This document shows positions 61,320-64,000 of a stretch of 64,000 nt of DNA, in pieces. A program made the translations under genes and the position numbers. Source of the stretch: Hymenobacter sp. APR13 (GTDB lineage: Bacteria > Bacteroidota > Bacteroidia > Cytophagales > Hymenobacteraceae); the NCBI RefSeq assembly GCF_000737515.1, contig NZ_CP006587.1, forward strand, positions 682,001-746,000, read 5' to 3'. A model generated the notes under the pieces. That model was not told the DNA's origin, made no database searches, and was given only the letters and a program-made list of their open reading frames with translations. Every line of letters begins with the position of its first letter. Positions within the stretch are counted from its first letter, which is position 1.

Positions 61320-63710
61320 ATGCGGCTACCTCTACTCTGCTGTTATGTGCTATTCTGGCTGCTTCCGTTTCTTGCGGCGGCCCAAAACCATTCCGCCGTC
61401 GTGCGCCCCGACGGCACGCTGTGGGCCTGGGGCAGCAATGAATACGGCCAGCTTGGCGACGGCACCACCATCGACCGGACCACACCCACGCGCATCGGCA
61501 CGGCCACCAACTGGAAAAGCGTGGCCACCGGCCGGCTGCACACGCTGGCTATCCGGCAGGACGGCTCGCTCTGGGCCTGGGGCCTCAACAACAGCGGCCA
61601 GCTCGGCGACAACTCCACGACCAACCGGCTGGTGCCTACCCGCGTGGGGACCGACGCCAACTGGCAGCAGGTCAGCGCAGGCTTTATCCATTCGATGGGC
61701 ATCCGGCAGGATGGCTCGCTCTGGGCCTGGGGCGGCAACAGATACTACCAGTTCGGCGACGGCACCAACTACTCCCGCACCGCGCCCACCCGCATTGGCT
61801 CCGACACCAACTGGCGGAGCGTGGCTGCCGGCAGCAGCCTCACACAGGCCCTGCGCCAGGACGGGACGCTTTGGGGCTGGGGCACCATCCCGACTGCCTT
61901 TCCCACTTACATAACGGTCCCCACCCGCTTCGGCACGGCCACCAACTGGCAGCAGCTGGGGGCCAGCTTCAGCACGGCCCTAGCTGTGCGCACCGATGGC
62001 TCGTTGTGGCAGCTCAACTACTCTGCCCAAGACCTGACGACGCAGCAGATCGGCACGTCGCTGGCCTGGCAGAGCATCAGCCCCGGCTATAGCTTTGTGC
62101 TGGGTGTGCAGCGGGATGGCACGCTCTGGGGCTGGGGCACCAACGACAGCGGGCAGCTCGGCAACGGCACTCAAACCATGCAGCCGCAGCCGGTGCGCGT
62201 GAGTGCCGAAACCACTTGGCAGACAGTGACAGCCGGCGACCAGCACGCCGTAGCCGTGCGCCAGGATGGCACCGTGTGGGCCTGGGGCAACAACGCCCAC
62301 GGGCAGGTGGGCAGCTCGCAGCTGCGCCCCGCCTGCCAGATGACGCCCCGCCTGCTGGCCCAGCCCGGCGCGCCCACTTCCTAGAAAGTCAGCAGTGCAG
62401 GCAAGGGCTACACGCTGGCCATCGGCACCGACGGCTCGCTCTGGGCCTGGGGCAGCAATGAATACGGCCAGCTTGGCGACGGTACTACCACCTTCCGGGT
62501 CCAGCCCGTCCGTGTCGGCACCGACAATAACTGGCTCAGCATCAGCGCCGGCGAAACCCACAGCGTCGGTATCCGGCAGGATGGCTCGCTCTGGGCCTGG
62601 GGCAACAACAGCTACGGCCAGCTCGGCGACAACTCCACGACCAATCGGCTGGCGCCCACCCGCGTGGGGACCGGCACCAACTGGAAAAATGCCAGTGTTG
62701 GCATGCGGCATACGCTGGCCGTGCGCACAGATGGCACACTCTGGGGCTGGGGCGGAAACACCCAGTACCAGCTAGGCCTGCCGTCCGGCAACCCCACTCA
62801 GATAGTACCCACCCGCATCGGCACGGCCACCACCTGGCAGCAGGTTAGTGCCGGCGCCCTGCACGGCGCCGCCATCCGCACCGATGGTACCCTGTGGGCC
62901 TGGGGCACTAACTACGCCAACCAAGTAGGCGACCCGGCCAATGAGCTGTGGCAGGAGCCCATCCGGATTGGCACCGCCACCAACTGGCAGGCCGTGGCGG
63001 CGGGCAGCAACAGCACCACAGCTATGCAGCAAAATGGCACGCTCTGGCGCTGGGGCGGTGCCCTGGCCGTGACGAGCACCGGCAGTGAGCGGCCCGTGCA
63101 GTTTGGCGAAGGAGGCCAGTGGAGCAGCCTGACCAACGGCGCGGGCAACGCGGCAGTGGTTCGCGCCGATGGCACGCTCTGGACCTGGGGCAACAACGCC
63201 AACGGAGAACTGGGTATCGGCAATGCCTACAACGGCCCGGGTGGTCCTGGCTTAGCCCAGAACACGCCCAAGCCCATCGGGCCCGCGGCCGGCTGGCTGA
63301 ACGTGAGTGCGGGGTTCAACCACATGGCGGCTGTGCGCGCCGATGGCACACTCTGGACCTGGGGCAACAACATCAGCTTCACCACCACCCACGACTACCC
63401 GAAGGCGTTGCTTTCTTCCTCGCCGCTACTGCTCGACTTTCAGCTGGCACCAGACCCGGCCGTAGTCAGCCAGCTGCCGCTGGCGCTTTGGCCCAACCCG
63501 GCCACCGCCCAGGTGCAGATAGCCACCAACGCTCCCCAGCCGGCCACGCTACGCCTGCTCAACCAATCGGGCCAGGTGGTGCATAGCCAGGCCGTTCAGG
63601 GGGGCCGGCAGCAGCTCACGCTGCCTACCGCCACCCTGGTCCGCGGCCTGTATCTGGTGCAGCTGGTGTGGTCTTCCGGTAGAGAGAGTGTGCGCCTGCT
63701 GCTGCTGTAA
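61320..63710 (+). pseudogene. RCC1-repeat protein with T9SS tail, interrupted by an in-frame TAG
   Basis: A single frame runs from the signal peptide (RLPLLCCYVLFWLLPFLAAA) to 63710, broken only by TAG at 62382-62384. The protein is made of RCC1-type beta-propeller units of about 50 residues, each with DGSLWAWGxNxxGQLGDG and NWxxVxAG; roughly twelve in all. The TAG stands exactly where every unit has the tryptophan of NWxxV, so one base (TGG to TAG) explains it. The second half ends with LWPNPATAQVQIATN and LVRGLYLVQLVWSSG, a Type IX sorting domain. If translated only to the TAG the product loses that tail. Start at 61278 is also possible; a TATCTTCG box is at 61254. Confidence 0.82.
61422..62482 (+). 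repeat. Direct repeats 1020 bp apart inside the RCC1 gene
   Basis: A 41-bp stretch at 61422-61462 recurs exactly at 62442-62482, and a 30-bp stretch at 61595-61624 recurs at 62615-62644. The shift is 1020 bp (340 codons) in both, so part of the gene has been duplicated or converted in frame. Confidence 0.85.
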
Positions 63711-63970
63711 GGCCACTGGCAGAGCTGGCTGGCCGCCACGGCAATTATTTCTGACGAAGGCGCCACTTTTTTGCGGACCCAGGGGTTAGCCGATAACTTC
63801 GGCTGGCTGCCCTGCAACGGTATAGCACCCAGGTGGCTGGCTTCTTTAGTTGGCGGCCGCCGTGCAAAAGGAGCATACGTATGTCCGGCGGCGGGCCGTA
63901 CTGGCAGCGTTGGCGGCCGCACATTCTCGGCGGCCTGGCCGTACCTTAGTCTGAATATTTCCTGCAGCTT

Positions 63971-64000
63971 ATGACCACCAAGCGCCTCAAACAACGTCTG
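63971..64000 (+). CDS. Start of an unidentified gene, cut by the window end
   Basis: ATG at 63971 opens a frame coding for MTTKRLKQRL, basic as many start regions are. TACCTTAG at 63942-63949, 21 nt upstream, resembles the Bacteroidota -7 box. Ten codons are too few to name a product. Confidence 0.4.
   Translation, partial: MTTKRLKQRL

Noticed and set aside
61422..63400. RCC1-coding direct repeats considered as non-coding repeats or CRISPR
   Set aside because: They lie in one reading frame and encode propeller units of about 50 residues.

Overview
The window is GC-rich chromosomal DNA from a member of the Bacteroidota, most likely a Hymenobacter-like member of the Cytophagales. The evidence is: Bacteroidota-type promoters of the form TAnnTTTG close to start codons; two proteins with Type IX secretion (Por) C-terminal tails; DUF6799 proteins; an S9B dipeptidyl peptidase; an M61 peptidase; many lipoproteins; and frequent long intergenic foldback repeats. 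Gene content is mostly chromosomal housekeeping. I saw no integrase, transposase, phage module or CRISPR array.

Layout. 1-4 kb: end of a TPR protein, an FAD reductase divergent from fabG, a permuted papain-like peptidase and a lipoprotein. 4-10 kb: acetate/acetyl-CoA genes pta and ackA, separated by an AT-rich orphan gene (6.2-7.0 kb) and a DUF808 membrane protein. 10-20 kb: two small membrane proteins, a large VWA protein, rluE-type pseudouridine synthase, an alpha/beta hydrolase, a CPBP protease, an AraC regulator and dnaK. 20-31 kb: a membrane endonuclease/exonuclease/phosphatase protein, purE broken by an in-frame stop, marC, hemE, heptose kinase, an aminotransferase, a large glycosyltransferase, recR and clpS. 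31-43 kb: DPP-IV-like peptidase, lipoproteins, YceI with a MarR regulator, two DUF6799 proteins (one fused to an exopolyphosphatase-like fold), dipeptide epimerase, a dicarboxylate symporter and a T9SS cargo protein. 43-64 kb: a GAF-domain protein, a DUF4239 protein, two PAP2 phosphatases flanking tRNA-Leu(CAG), a methyltransferase, outer-membrane proteins, M61 peptidase, Bax inhibitor-1 protein, MFS transporter, MBL hydrolase, sodium:solute symporter, TonB-domain protein, ABC exporter and an RCC1-repeat T9SS protein interrupted by a stop codon.

How the genes fit together. Pta and AckA make the acetyl-CoA/acetyl-phosphate/acetate pathway. The heptose kinase, glycosyltransferase and ABC exporter fit envelope polysaccharide or lipid work. 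Dipeptide epimerase, DPP-IV, M61 and the NlpC-like peptidase fit peptide and murein-peptide catabolism. DnaK, ClpS, RecR and HemE are housekeeping. Most genes are single transcription units ending in strong hairpin terminators; operons are few.

Most notable: two single-codon nonsense interruptions (purE and the RCC1 protein); the AT-rich orphan gene between pta and ackA; promoter elements exactly 4 nt before ATG in several genes, which predicts leaderless mRNAs; an exported Ppx/GppA-like protein fused to DUF6799; and a family of foldback repeats at gene ends. I did not find a clear multi-gene undescribed system; the orphan gene and the DUF6799 pair are the best leads.
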